DNA of 64,000 bases from Prochlorococcus sp. AG-402-L18 (GTDB taxonomy: Bacteria > Cyanobacteriota > Cyanobacteriia > PCC-6307 > Cyanobiaceae), in the NCBI GenBank assembly GCA_003216725.1, contig QCIL01000006.1, positions 1 through 64,000 of the forward strand. The letters run 5' to 3'. This document shows positions 49,082-57,198 of the stretch, in pieces. The position numbers and the translations under genes were made by a program. Under the pieces are notes generated by a model. That model searched no databases. It was not told where the DNA came from and saw only the letters and a program-made list of their open reading frames with translations. Every line of letters starts with the position of its first letter. Positions within the stretch are counted from its first letter, which is position 1.

Positions 49082-49474
49082 TCAATCAAAGCCAAGAAAT
49101 AATTCTTTGTGTACAACAAGAACATCAAATAAAGTTGTTCCATGAATAGGACTTAATGGAATTTTTTCTATATTCAATGCTTCTGCGCAAATTAAATGAG
49201 CATCCCATTTTGTATCATGATCACTGATTTCAATTGACCACTCAATTACTTTTTTGAAATGATCTGGCATCTCTGAACCAATTTTTCTGCAAATTTGACA
49301 TAGAACTGATAAAAGAGGAGGCTTTGATGGCCTTTTTAAATCTTTAATAAGACTAGGCTGTGTAAAAACGCTTGTGTAGCGTATGTAGTCTATTAATTCA
49401 TATTCTTCTTTAGAAAGAGCTGCTTTATCTAATGCTCTCTCAAATTCGTCTATGGGAGTTATGGGCCTATCCAA
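49082..49474 (-). CDS. Conserved hypothetical soluble protein
   Basis: 130 residues, mixed alpha, with LSVLCQICRKIGSEMPDHF and DTKWDAHLICAEALNIEKIPLSPIHGTTLFDVLV. The motif-rich middle looks conserved, but I cannot name a family. It lies 4 bp after tatA on the same strand, so the two are likely co-transcribed. Confidence 0.65.
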   Translation of the reverse strand: MDRPITPIDEFERALDKAALSKEEYELIDYIRYTSVFTQPSLIKDLKRPSKPPLLSVLCQICRKIGSEMPDHFKKVIEWSIEISDHDTKWDAHLICAEALNIEKIPLSPIHGTTLFDVLVVHKELFLGFD

Positions 49475-49478
49475 GATA

Positions 49479-49769
49479 TTAATTGTTGCTGTTTTCTTTA
49501 TTTGAAAGATTTTTGTTTTTTGAATCTAGTTTTTCTTGAGTAATTTCATCTTTTTGATTGCTTTCTATAGATATAGGAGATTCATCTTTATCCTCTTCGT
49601 TCATAACTTGATCGATTTCATTTTGAAATTCATTCGACGCTTTTTTAAGACTTTTCAAAGTTTTGCCAAGCTGTTTTCCTAATTCTGGAAGCTTTTTGGG
49701 ACCAAAAATTAAAAGAGCTAAGATCAGTATTACTGTAACTTCAGGCAAACCTACACCAAAAATATTCAT
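49479..49769 (-). CDS. tatA: Sec-independent protein translocase TatA/TatB family
   Basis: Twin-arginine translocon subunit in the thylakoid/plasma membrane. N-terminal helix VTVILILALLIF, then the hinge FGPKKLPELGKQLGKTLKSLKKA and an acidic C-terminal tail. 96 residues; TatA rather than TatB by length and the FGPKKLPELG motif. Confidence 0.92.
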   Translation of the reverse strand: MNIFGVGLPEVTVILILALLIFGPKKLPELGKQLGKTLKSLKKASNEFQNEIDQVMNEEDKDESPISIESNQKDEITQEKLDSKNKNLSNKENSNN

Positions 49770-50177
49770 AGCTGATAACTATTTAACTAATAAGGAAATC
49801 TATTATTAAATATAGTCAAATCATTTAAAAATTTCATTTTTGGAATAGCTTTATTAATATTAAAAAATTTTGAAAAATATCATTGTTATTAATACCCCTT
49901 TAAAGAAAACTAGCCAAAGTAATTGATAATCACTTAACTTTAACTTTTTTTTATACCAACTTATAAAAGTTTTGTGTTTTTCAATTAATTTTCTTATTTT
50001 CAAAGAGATAATTTTTTACTTTCACTTATTTTATCTTAATTTCTTTTATTATTATTTTTAGATAAATTCTAGATTCAAGTCAAATTAAATTTTCTAGTAT
50101 TTTTTAATCTTTTTAAAAACTAATTTTGTTCCTTAATTTTTCAAACTAATCACTTAATATCTAATTTCTTTAAAAAC
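49770..50177. other. 408-bp AT-rich spacer with no supported feature
   Basis: Between tatA and the secreted 77-residue gene. Many stops in all frames and no strong hairpin. It should hold the promoters of both divergent genes; none could be assigned. Confidence 0.6.
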
Positions 50178-50411
50178 ATGAAGTTCCTATTTGTTGTTTT
50201 TCACCTAAGTTTTTTAATTTATCCAGCTGAAGCCGTTACCACAAAAATGTTTAAGGTATTGGATACATGTGCAAGATATAGACTTGGTGAGATTGATGCT
50301 TATGAGGCCAAAGAAAAACTAAAATTAAAGATTTCTCCTACCAATCAGCCAAAGGACTTAGTAAGAAAATATTGCTCAGTATTTACTCCAAATGAAAAAA
50401 TTGAATTTTAA
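50178..50411 (+). CDS. Small exported protein, unknown
   Basis: 77 residues. Signal peptide 1-19 (FLFVVFHLSFLIYPAEA), mature part with two cysteines (DTCARYRLGEI and RKYCSVF) that could form one disulfide. Resembles short secreted proteins common in picocyanobacteria. Function unknown. Confidence 0.6.
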   Translation: MKFLFVVFHLSFLIYPAEAVTTKMFKVLDTCARYRLGEIDAYEAKEKLKLKISPTNQPKDLVRKYCSVFTPNEKIEF

Positions 50412-50708
50412 TTTTATTAATAGATATTTAATCTTTTTTTTTGAATAATCTTTAGCTTTGTTTGGTATTTATTTATCTTTTTTGAAATTAGTGATTTTTG
50501 AATTAAAAATAAAACCTAAAAAATAATAAGAAATTAAAATATAAATTAATCATTCCATGATATTGAATCAATAAACTAAACCTTGTTTATTTGAATGATT
50601 TTTTAGTATCTTTTAAAACAAAAAAACTGACTTTAATATAAGTTATTTACTTTTAAGGCCACAATAAAAACATCTTAACCTTTAATATGGAACTTTATAA
50701 TAATTATT

Positions 50709-51158
50709 GTGCAGATCGGAGATAAAATTCCAGAATTTTCTTTACTGGATCAAAATGGAATTAAAAGATCAAATAAAGGATTAAAAAATCCCCTTGTTTT
50801 GTTTTTCTATCCAAAAGATGATACTCCAGGTTGCACTATAGAAGTTTGCGGATTTAGAGATAAATATGACTTATTTAAAGTATTAGGTGCGCAAGTTTGG
50901 GGAGTAAGTAATGGAAGTACCTCAAGTCATTTAGCATTTGCGAATAAAAATAAATTACAATATCCACTACTTTGCGATACGAATGACACTCTTAGGAAAA
51001 CTTTTAAAGTTCCTAAAGTATTAGGTTTTATGGATGGTAGAGTAACTTATGTTATCGATCGCAAAGGGACAGTTAGGCATATTTTTAGAGATTTATTGAA
51101 TGGTCCTGAACATATTAAAGAAGCTATAAGAGTACTTAAGGAAATTCAAAATCAATAA
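50709..51158 (+). CDS. bcp: Peroxiredoxin, Bcp/PrxQ type
   Basis: Thiol peroxidase reducing H2O2 and organic peroxides. The peroxidatic Cys lies in DDTPGCTIEVCGFRD, with a second Cys five residues later as the resolving residue of PrxQ. 149 residues; GTG start at 50709. Part of the oxidative-stress defence expected in a cell without catalase, which is knowledge about the genus. Confidence 0.94.
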   Translation: MQIGDKIPEFSLLDQNGIKRSNKGLKNPLVLFFYPKDDTPGCTIEVCGFRDKYDLFKVLGAQVWGVSNGSTSSHLAFANKNKLQYPLLCDTNDTLRKTFKVPKVLGFMDGRVTYVIDRKGTVRHIFRDLLNGPEHIKEAIRVLKEIQNQ

Positions 51159-51220
51159 ATTATTATTCAAAGAATTTCATATTGATTTGTTTAATTATAG
51201 TTTCAGCTTTTGTTTAATGT

Positions 51221-51463
51221 ATGAAGAAAATGGAAACCCATTCTGTTGATCTTGCTATTCAAAATGGAGTAGATCTCGACGAAACTCCAATAACACCAGA
51301 AGTCCTAGACTTATAAAAAGGATTATAGATGAGGAGAATAAAAACAAAGGATTGGTTTTAAAAATCAATCAGAAATATATGCTTCAAAACTGCTTTAAGC
51401 ATTTTGATTAAAGACACATTGAATCAATTATTAATTGACTTGGTATGGCAAGGTCTTAAATAA
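51221..51463 (+). pseudogene. Frameshifted remnant of a small conserved gene
   Basis: The intact start reads MKKMETHSVDLAIQNGVDLD...TPEVLDL and stops at 51316. Shifting frame there gives IKRIIDEENKNKGLV...LQNCFKHFD to 51411, and a second shift at the end gives DTLNQLLIDLVWQGLK ending at 51463. The three pieces fit end to end as one ~80-residue protein of a type (VLDL-IKRIIDEE-KHFD-TLNQLLID) that I recall from picocyanobacteria. Two indels have broken it; only the 31-residue first piece can be made. Confidence 0.6.
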
Positions 51464-51568
51464 AAGACTTTTTAAAATTTAGCCTAAAAAGTATTTATGG
51501 TAATCGTTTGACTTAATTAAGAAACTGAAAATTAATTAAATGTTTTCTTTATATCTAATTTTTTAGAA

Positions 51569-51913
51569 TTATTTAAACCATCCTTTCTTATCAGAGGACA
51601 TTATTTTTTCTTTTTCAGCTTTTATTTTATTACTTGCTTTTTTGAAAGCTAAGTTGGCTTCTATAACCGTAACTAATGATATGAAAAAAAGACCAGAAAC
51701 CCCAATTATTTGTTCACGTTGAGAGGGTTCAGAATCCCCTTTTAAAAAAAAACCTAAAGTAAACCATGCAGTGCTAGCAGCTATGGTTAAGAAATAGGAT
51801 TTCCATCTTCTTTGATATAAGTAACCAGATCCTAAGCCAGGAAGAAAATTTAAAAAAGATGCCACCCAACCTTCTGAGGATGCAAGTATTTCATCTCTTG
51901 AAGTATAAGACAT
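51569..51913 (-). CDS. Membrane protein, unknown
   Basis: 114 residues: LNFLPGLGSGYLYQRRWKSYF (like small TM2-type proteins with GxGYLYQRRW), then FLTIAASTAWFTLGFFL and IIGVSGLFFISLVTVI helices, and a lysine-rich tail. Conserved in style; no function known to me. Downstream of a 34-residue ORF on the same strand. Confidence 0.65.
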   Translation of the reverse strand: MSYTSRDEILASSEGWVASFLNFLPGLGSGYLYQRRWKSYFLTIAASTAWFTLGFFLKGDSEPSQREQIIGVSGLFFISLVTVIEANLAFKKASNKIKAEKEKIMSSDKKGWFK

Positions 51914-51918
51914 TTATG

Positions 51919-52023
51919 TTAAGTATTTATTAAATGTGAGTTTATATAAGCAAAAGATATTACTGCACAAATTACCCAACTAAATGGTAAGAACATTCTT
52001 ATTTTTTCTTTTTTATCTTTCAT
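51919..52023 (-). CDS. 34-residue single-helix microprotein
   Basis: MKDKKEKIRMFLPFSWVICAV... with one membrane helix and a basic N-terminus. Its stop is 5 bp before the next gene's start, so it is probably the first gene of a two-gene unit. Confidence 0.5.
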   Translation of the reverse strand: MKDKKEKIRMFLPFSWVICAVISFAYINSHLINT

Positions 52024-52094
52024 ATATATATTATGGAAAATATTTCTAAAATCTGTGGATTAATAGACATCTTAAAAATATAAAAATTAAAAAA

Positions 52095-52117
52095 AAAGAC
52101 GGTTAAAAACCGTCTTT
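52095..52117 (-). terminator. Intrinsic terminator downstream of the 78-residue gene
   Basis: AAAGACGGTT-AAA-AACCGTCTTT, a 10-bp perfect stem, with a T-rich tail on the minus strand (TTTTTTTAATTTTTA). It lies 27 bp past the stop of the gene at 52144-52380. Confidence 0.85.
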
Positions 52118-52143
52118 GAAAAAAGTAATCCTCTAAAAATAAA

Positions 52144-52380
52144 TTATTTATTTTTTGAGGCAGAAAGTATTTTAAGTTCTTTCTTTATTTCTTTTTCTCT
52201 CTCTTCAAGATGTTTTAATTGAGCTTTAAATGCATCTTCAAGTCTTACTTTTTGTGTTGTAATTTCATCAAGCTCTTCTTGATGTTGGTTTTTCTTTAAC
52301 TCCTTCATTTCACTATCAGAAATAACATATACTGGGCGATATGAAGGTGTTTCAAAAAGAAGATCAAACATTGAATACAT
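52144..52380 (-). CDS. 78-residue coiled-coil protein, unknown
   Basis: N-terminal MYSMFDLLFETPSYRPVYVI followed by a long charged helix (ELKKNQHQEELDEITTQ to KEIKKELKILSASKNK), probably a coiled coil. Transcribed on its own, with a terminator behind and a cluster of inverted repeats 60-130 bp ahead. Confidence 0.65.
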   Translation of the reverse strand: MYSMFDLLFETPSYRPVYVISDSEMKELKKNQHQEELDEITTQKVRLEDAFKAQLKHLEEREKEIKKELKILSASKNK

Positions 52381-52440
52381 AAGTGACCTTTGAATTAGTA
52401 CAAATCTAATATCTGATAATTATCTAAAATATGAAAGGAT

Positions 52441-52513
52441 AAATACCGAAGATATTGATACGGTAAATACACCGAATTTCGGTTTACCTAACATAACCGC
52501 CCAGTATTTACCG
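52441..52513. promoter_or_regulatory. Cluster of inverted repeats containing ACCG/CGGT
   Basis: Within 73 bp: a perfect 13-base palindrome ACCGAATTTCGGT (52471-52483), flanked by CGGTAAATAC (52461-52470) and its inverse GTATTTACCG (52504-52513), plus further AAATACCGA and GGTTTACC units. The region is divergent, between the coiled-coil gene and arfB. Multiple half-sites suggest a cooperative DNA-binding protein. Confidence 0.5.
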
Positions 52514-52584
52514 ATCTAATTTTAAGAGATGTTTTAAACTAGAAGAAAGATTATTCTTAAATTATAAATACTTAATGACTAAAA

Positions 52585-53016
52585 ATGGATTTAAAAATTA
52601 CTAAAAAATTGGTAATCCCATCCAAGGAAATTAAGTGGCGATTTTCTAGATCTTCCGGTCCTGGAGGGCAAAATGTAAATAAAATTGAAAGTAGGGTAGA
52701 GATTATTTTTGATTTAGAAGAATCAAAAGTCTTAAATGAATATCAGAAAGCAATTCTTAAGATGAATTTGAAAAATAAATTAGTTAATAATTGTATTTGT
52801 TTAGCGGTTCAAGAACAGAGAAATCAATTATTAAATAGACAAATAGCCTTAATGAAATTAAGTTCAATCATAAAAAATGCGTTAAATAAGCAATTTAAAT
52901 TAAGAAAATCTACAAAACCTACTAAAGCATCACAAAAGAAAAGAGTTGAGTTTAAGAAAAAACGTGGCGAATTGAAAAAAAGTAGACAAAAAGAAAAAAA
53001 TATATCAGATATGTGA
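52585..53016 (+). CDS. arfB: Peptidyl-tRNA hydrolase ArfB (stalled-ribosome rescue)
   Basis: Codon-independent release factor homologue. The catalytic GGQ lies in SRSSGPGGQNVNKIES, and the very basic C-terminal tail (KKKRGELKKSRQKEKN) fits the mRNA channel, as in ArfB/YaeJ and ICT1. 143 residues, family-typical. It lacks the codon-recognition domain of RF1/RF2. Confidence 0.93.
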   Translation: MDLKITKKLVIPSKEIKWRFSRSSGPGGQNVNKIESRVEIIFDLEESKVLNEYQKAILKMNLKNKLVNNCICLAVQEQRNQLLNRQIALMKLSSIIKNALNKQFKLRKSTKPTKASQKKRVEFKKKRGELKKSRQKEKNISDM

Positions 53017-53133
53017 CAAATAGAAAAAATTGTTATTGCAGAATCATGATTATTATGGCGAAATTATAAATAAAGGTAAAAAAAACAAATAAAAAATGGT
53101 AATAAAAATTCCACTATAAAAATTTTTTGAATT

Positions 53134-53298
53134 TTAGAAAATAAATGAATCTTTAGGATATAGCTTGGAAATTTTTTTATTTTGTAAAAACTCCCTTTTT
53201 TTGATTTCGTTTTCATATCTTCTCAACATTATTAGATAGTTTGTAACTCCAAAAAGTAATAAAAAGAAAATAAATCTTATTCCTACCTCAAAGTTCAT
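53134..53298 (-). CDS. 54-residue membrane microprotein
   Basis: MNFEVGIRFIFFLLLFGVTNY helix followed by a charged amphipathic segment LRRYENEIKKREFLQNKK. A single-pass protein with a cytosolic tail. Unknown. Confidence 0.5.
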   Translation of the reverse strand: MNFEVGIRFIFFLLLFGVTNYLIMLRRYENEIKKREFLQNKKISKLYPKDSFIF

Positions 53299-53360
53299 AT
53301 GAGTATTAAGTTTTTTTTTAATCTGACAATTATTAATTAAAAATCAATCGGTATTTATAT

Positions 53361-54248
53361 CTAATTAAAAGTTCTAGAAAAAATCTTTTTTGATTTTATA
53401 GCATAAAAAATACATAACAAAAATAATATTAAAATTGCACTAAAGCCTCCTATTGGATTTGGAATATTTTGTGTAAAAGGCCCTGCTAAAAAAGAAGGAG
53501 TACTATCTTTAAATTCTATTAATCCGTTGTTTATAAAAAACCAAATACCCACAAGTCCTCCATGAATCCCTATGCAACTCCACAAGGAACCTTTATCTCT
53601 AATTCTTACTAATGATAAAAATACCCCAAGTAAAATAAATCCTAAACGCAATCCAATTATGTTCCATAAGATTTCATTTGATAAATTATGAACGAAGCTA
53701 AAAACAAAAGCCTGTAAAGCTATTGATATTTTTATACTATATTCAAATTTTAATTCTTCTATCAACCATCCTCTAAAAATTATTTCCTCTGCGAATCCAA
53801 CACCTAATCCAAGTACAATAGAATTTAACAATATGCTAGGAGAGAATTCACCTATCCAGGAAATACAATTTTTTTGCAATAGTGGTAACAGAATTAGAAT
53901 TATTAAAAATAAAGCAAATAAAATACCTTTAGCAAAATTGATAAAGTTTTTTAAGAATTTGTTTTTAGTTATTCCAATTAGTACCCATGAACTTGATATG
54001 TTATGTCTGATATAAAACCAATATGGGAGTAAAAAGAGAAAAAGTAAGAAAGTAAAAATAGTACTAATTAAAGATAAATTTTCTTTTTCAATATTCAAGA
54101 ATAAAAATGGCTGAGATAAAGCAAAGCCAATGCCATAAAGAATTGGAATAAAAAATATAGTGGATAAAAATCTTGGTCTTAAAAGAAAAAAACTTTTAGT
54201 AAATTTAATTACATTTTTTATTTTAGTTTGAATATTAATTATTCCCAC
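53361..54248 (-). CDS. CPBP-family intramembrane metalloprotease
   Basis: 295 residues, about eight helices. CPBP/Abi motifs: FAEEIIFRGWLIEEL (EExxxR), FVFSFVHNL (FxxxH) and a third region around GIHGGLVGIWFFIN (HxxxN-like). These proteases include CAAX prenyl endopeptidases and bacteriocin self-immunity proteins; the substrate here is unknown. The start overlaps the preceding small ORF by 10 bp. Confidence 0.85.
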   Translation of the reverse strand: MGIINIQTKIKNVIKFTKSFFLLRPRFLSTIFFIPILYGIGFALSQPFLFLNIEKENLSLISTIFTFLLFLFLLPYWFYIRHNISSSWVLIGITKNKFLKNFINFAKGILFALFLIILILLPLLQKNCISWIGEFSPSILLNSIVLGLGVGFAEEIIFRGWLIEELKFEYSIKISIALQAFVFSFVHNLSNEILWNIIGLRLGFILLGVFLSLVRIRDKGSLWSCIGIHGGLVGIWFFINNGLIEFKDSTPSFLAGPFTQNIPNPIGGFSAILILFLLCIFYAIKSKKIFSRTFN

Positions 54249-54436
54249 CCTAAGCTTATTACTATTCTAACTACTTGTTTAAAAAAATTTGACTTTTTCT
54301 TTTTACTATAATTCATATTTTTTGAGAGATGAGATAAATCTTCATAAAATTGCCGAGTTATTTTGTCTTCTTTATCACTAGGCCAAAGTAAGCCTGATCT
54401 CTCTTCATATTCTTTTTTATATCTTTCTTTATTCAA
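54239..54436 (-). CDS. 65-residue soluble protein overlapping the CPBP protease gene
   Basis: MNKERYKKEYEERSGLLWPSDKEDKITRQ with a basic C-terminus KKKKSNFFKQVVRIVISLGWE. Tight overlap with the protease suggests co-translation. Unknown. Confidence 0.55.
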   Translation of the reverse strand: MNKERYKKEYEERSGLLWPSDKEDKITRQFYEDLSHLSKNMNYSKKKKSNFFKQVVRIVISLGWE

Positions 54437-54526
54437 ATCTTTTTTAATATCCTAATAATTTAAATTTTACTTATTGCAAATGCTCAGAAGTACTGTTTAT
54501 TAAATTTGTGTATTTATTTAAAATTT

Positions 54527-54616
54527 ATGCTTATTAATCTTTCAACTTTAATTTTTACATTATTATCTCCATTGCTTATTTTTGCAGTAATAGTTTATGT
54601 TTACTTATTACATTAG
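54527..54616 (+). CDS. 29-residue hydrophobic microprotein
   Basis: MLINLSTLIFTLLSPLLIFAV then IVYVYLLH. One membrane helix, size of the small b6f or PSII subunits, but no match to any I know. Low-complexity AT-rich sequence makes it the least certain of the microproteins. Confidence 0.35.
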   Translation: MLINLSTLIFTLLSPLLIFAVIVYVYLLH

Positions 54617-54641
54617 TAGTTATCAAATAATTTAAACTAAT

Positions 54642-54737
54642 TTAAGGGTGTATTAAGCCTGCTTTTTCTAATGCAAATGATAAGACTGCAATTAACGTCA
54701 TAAAAGTTAAAATCTTGTTCTTTTTGATGAAATCCAT
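54642..54737 (-). CDS. 31-residue single-helix microprotein (MDFI-type)
   Basis: MDFIKKNKILTFMTLIAVLSF then ALEKAGLIHP. Basic N-terminus and one helix; starts with the same MDFI as the ORF at 47675-47785. Unknown. Confidence 0.45.
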   Translation of the reverse strand: MDFIKKNKILTFMTLIAVLSFALEKAGLIHP

Positions 54738-54811
54738 AATGCATATTAATAATATATTTATTAAATTCCTATGTAAAATAATAAATAATTAAAAATATTA
54801 TAACAATTACA

Positions 54812-54952
54812 ATGGAACCTATATATGTAGGAGATTTAGTGCCCTCCATAGCATCCTATAAAAAGTTTATTGAAAAATATGATAAAGGTATAAAAAAATG
54901 CGAATTTTATGAAGAACCTCTTGGAGAAGATTATAATTACCCTGATTGGTAA
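54812..54952 (+). CDS. 46-residue acidic microprotein
   Basis: MEPIYVGDLVPSIASYKKF, then a helical charged part and an aromatic end EPLGEDYNYPDW. Soluble. Clear codon structure for its size. Unknown. Confidence 0.5.
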   Translation: MEPIYVGDLVPSIASYKKFIEKYDKGIKKCEFYEEPLGEDYNYPDW

Positions 54953-55254
54953 ATATGATTACTACAAAAATAACTTTAGTCTTAGCAGAATGGATTAGAG
55001 AATGAAGAAAGTGCCTGAATAATTATTCATCTATAAATTATTTATAAAGTACCTTTAGTAGAAATTGAAAGATTATAAACTTTCTGATGGTGAAAAATAA
55101 TAATAGAATATTTTGATTTATTAATCTTGATAAGGGAAATTATATTATTTAATTTAATATTTATCTATAAAAAACAAAAGATCAATAAAATTCTCTTACA
55201 GATTAAGAAAAAAGTAAATCAGCATATTTACGGATTTACTGAAAATATAAAAAG

Positions 55255-55567
55255 GAGTAATTTATAAATGTTGAGTTCGGAGGCAATCTAAATGATTGAT
55301 AGTCCGCCTGAAATTTAGCAAATTCCAAAATATAGGAAGCGTATTCCTGAGAATGGGATTATTCGAAAATTAAAGTTCAATCAATTAGTCTGATAAGACT
55401 TCGCTTTATAATTACTAGCGACAAAAGGAACTGAAATTATCGAGAGAAATCCCCTATTTCACGTATTCTAGGTTTATGTTTAAATAACCTAAGAAATATG
55501 TAATTTTATGTCCTGTAAGAGGGAAATGAGATATTAAAAAAGGACTGCTAAAACAGTCCTTTTTTTA
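55255..55567 (+). ncRNA. Candidate structured non-coding RNA with terminator
   Basis: In the 690-bp gap 54953-55641 no ORF above ~16 codons is convincing. From about 55255 the base composition is less AT-rich and several hairpins form: CGGA...TCCG enclosing AATC...GATT (near 55280-55310), GTCT-GATA-AGAC with TCGCT...AGCGA (55400-55430), and TAGGTT...AACCTA (55470-55495). It ends at a strong terminator (55536-55566). The 5' end is a guess. No match to 6S, SRP, tmRNA or RNase P was recognised. Confidence 0.4.
55536..55566 (+). terminator. Intrinsic terminator of the candidate RNA
   Basis: AAAAAAGGACTG-CTAAAA-CAGTCCTTTTTT: a stem of at least 12 bp with a six-base loop and U-tract. No protein-coding gene on the plus strand precedes it for 580 bp, so it must end some other transcript. 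Confidence 0.85.
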
Positions 55568-55641
55568 TACTTAAAAAATTATTTCTAAAATAAACTTCTT
55601 TTTGGATACTATATCTATTAATTGATTAAAAATATTTCAAA

Positions 55642-56583
55642 ATGAAAGAACAAATCTTGTTTCCTAAAATTGAAGTGCGGGAAAAGGGTTTTTTACAAGT
55701 TAGTGAAATTCATACTATTTATTGGGAAAGATCTGGAAATCCAAATGGCAAAAAAATACTTGTTATTCATGGAGGTCCAGGAGGAGGAAGTCAACCAAGA
55801 TATAGAAGATACTTTGATCCAGATAAATTTGATATTATTCAATTTGACCAAAGAGGTTGCGGTTCTTCAACTCCTTTCTCCGAATTAAAAGAAAATACTA
55901 CTAATCATTTAGTTGACGATATTGAGAAATTAAGAATTCTCTTAAACATAGATAGTTGGCATTTATTTGGGGGATCTTGGGGCTCAACACTTTCTCTGAT
56001 ATATGCAATTAAAAATCCCTCAAGAGTCAAGAGCTTAATTTTGCGAGGAATATTTTTATGTAGAAAGTTTGAACTATTATGGTTCTATCAATATGGTGCA
56101 AGCGAGATATTCCCAGATGAATTTGAAGAATATATTTCTGTAATACCAAAAGAAGAAAGAAATGATTTGATAAGTTCTTTTTATAAATATCTAACATCAT
56201 CAGATTCGAATCTTAGATCTCAAGCAGCATTAGCTTGGACAAAATGGGAACTCTCAACTAGTCATTTAATATACAAAAAATTCGATTTTGATAATTCCCA
56301 AGTTAATTCTTTTTCAGATGCTTTTGCAAGGATTGAATGTCATTATTTTATTAATAATATTTTTTTAGAAGATGATTTTATTTTGAAAAATATAAAAACC
56401 ATAGAAATGATACCAACAAAAATAATTCAAGGAAGATACGACGTAGTATGTCCTGTTAGGAGTGCTTGGGATCTTAATAAGAAATTAAAGAATTCCAAAT
56501 TAGTAATTGTTAATGATTCTGGTCATTCCATGAGTGAGAAGGGTATAACTATCGAATTAATAAAAGCTGTAAAAGAACTTTAA
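55642..56583 (+). CDS. pip: Proline iminopeptidase
   Basis: Serine peptidase of family S33 that removes N-terminal proline. Alpha/beta hydrolase with the oxyanion HGGPGGGSQPRYRRYFDPD, FDQRGCGSSTP, nucleophile GGSWGSTLSL near residue 112, and the late acidic (GRYDVVCP) and His (SGHSMSE) parts of the triad. 313 residues, full length. Confidence 0.95.
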   Translation: MKEQILFPKIEVREKGFLQVSEIHTIYWERSGNPNGKKILVIHGGPGGGSQPRYRRYFDPDKFDIIQFDQRGCGSSTPFSELKENTTNHLVDDIEKLRILLNIDSWHLFGGSWGSTLSLIYAIKNPSRVKSLILRGIFLCRKFELLWFYQYGASEIFPDEFEEYISVIPKEERNDLISSFYKYLTSSDSNLRSQAALAWTKWELSTSHLIYKKFDFDNSQVNSFSDAFARIECHYFINNIFLEDDFILKNIKTIEMIPTKIIQGRYDVVCPVRSAWDLNKKLKNSKLVIVNDSGHSMSEKGITIELIKAVKEL

Positions 56584-56684
56584 AAAAGATGATCAAAAAC
56601 AAGTATATAAACCTCTAAGAATAAAGATTATTAATTAAAATTATATATTTATTTCAATTAAGATACTAATCAAAAATATAAGAG

Positions 56685-56858
56685 CTAAAGACCATTATCT
56701 TCAATATTTTGTGCAATGCTTCGCAGCAATTCCACTATATCTGAATCTTCGCATTCAGTATCTTCTTTGAGCAAAATACACTCATCTCTAATACTTACAT
56801 TGGTACTCCACCAAATTCCTGAACTATTAGTATCATCCCATTCAAATCTATTTGACAT
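56685..56858 (-). CDS. 57-residue acidic protein, unknown
   Basis: MSNRFEWDDTNSSGIWWSTN then an acidic helical part (ECEDSDIVELLRSIAQNIE). Two bases after the next upstream gene, so probably in one operon with it. Unknown. Confidence 0.55.
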   Translation of the reverse strand: MSNRFEWDDTNSSGIWWSTNVSIRDECILLKEDTECEDSDIVELLRSIAQNIEDNGL

Positions 56859-56860
56859 GG

Positions 56861-57115
56861 CTAATTATTACTGATTTTGGCTTCTTCATTTACTTTGCTT
56901 TTATCTTTTAGTTCCTCTTTAGGTTCTTCTGGCCAGGCAACATCAAATCTTGCAATTTCTTCTGTAGTAAAACCCTCAGGATGACGAGTACAAATTTTCT
57001 TTCTTCTTACAAAAATATGATCAACTTTTTTTTCTTCATCAGGAGTAACTATCCTTTCTAATTCTATTACTTCTGTGAAAGGCGTTGACTTAAGCTCTTT
57101 AGTAGGTTTTGACAT
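56861..57115 (-). CDS. 84-residue charged protein, unknown
   Basis: Core IELERIVTPDEEKKVDHIFVRRKKICTRH with PEGFTTEEIARFDVAW, then a Lys/Glu-rich tail. No helices predicted to be membrane-spanning. First of a two-gene unit with the 57-residue protein; not recognised. Confidence 0.6.
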   Translation of the reverse strand: MSKPTKELKSTPFTEVIELERIVTPDEEKKVDHIFVRRKKICTRHPEGFTTEEIARFDVAWPEEPKEELKDKSKVNEEAKISNN

Positions 57116-57198
57116 ATTTTTATAAATTTAAATATACCTTAAAGCTTAGATAACTTGATTGTGGATTTTTTAAATGGATTTATAAAATCAATTAAAGT

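Noticed and set aside
50412-50708. AT-rich gap before the peroxiredoxin gene
   Set aside because: Checked on both strands for small ORFs and hairpins; only stop-rich sequence was found.
54956-55006. 16-residue ORF (MITTKITLVLAEW...)
   Set aside because: Too short to support; the continuing frame past its stop has only a weak protein-like look and no known relative.
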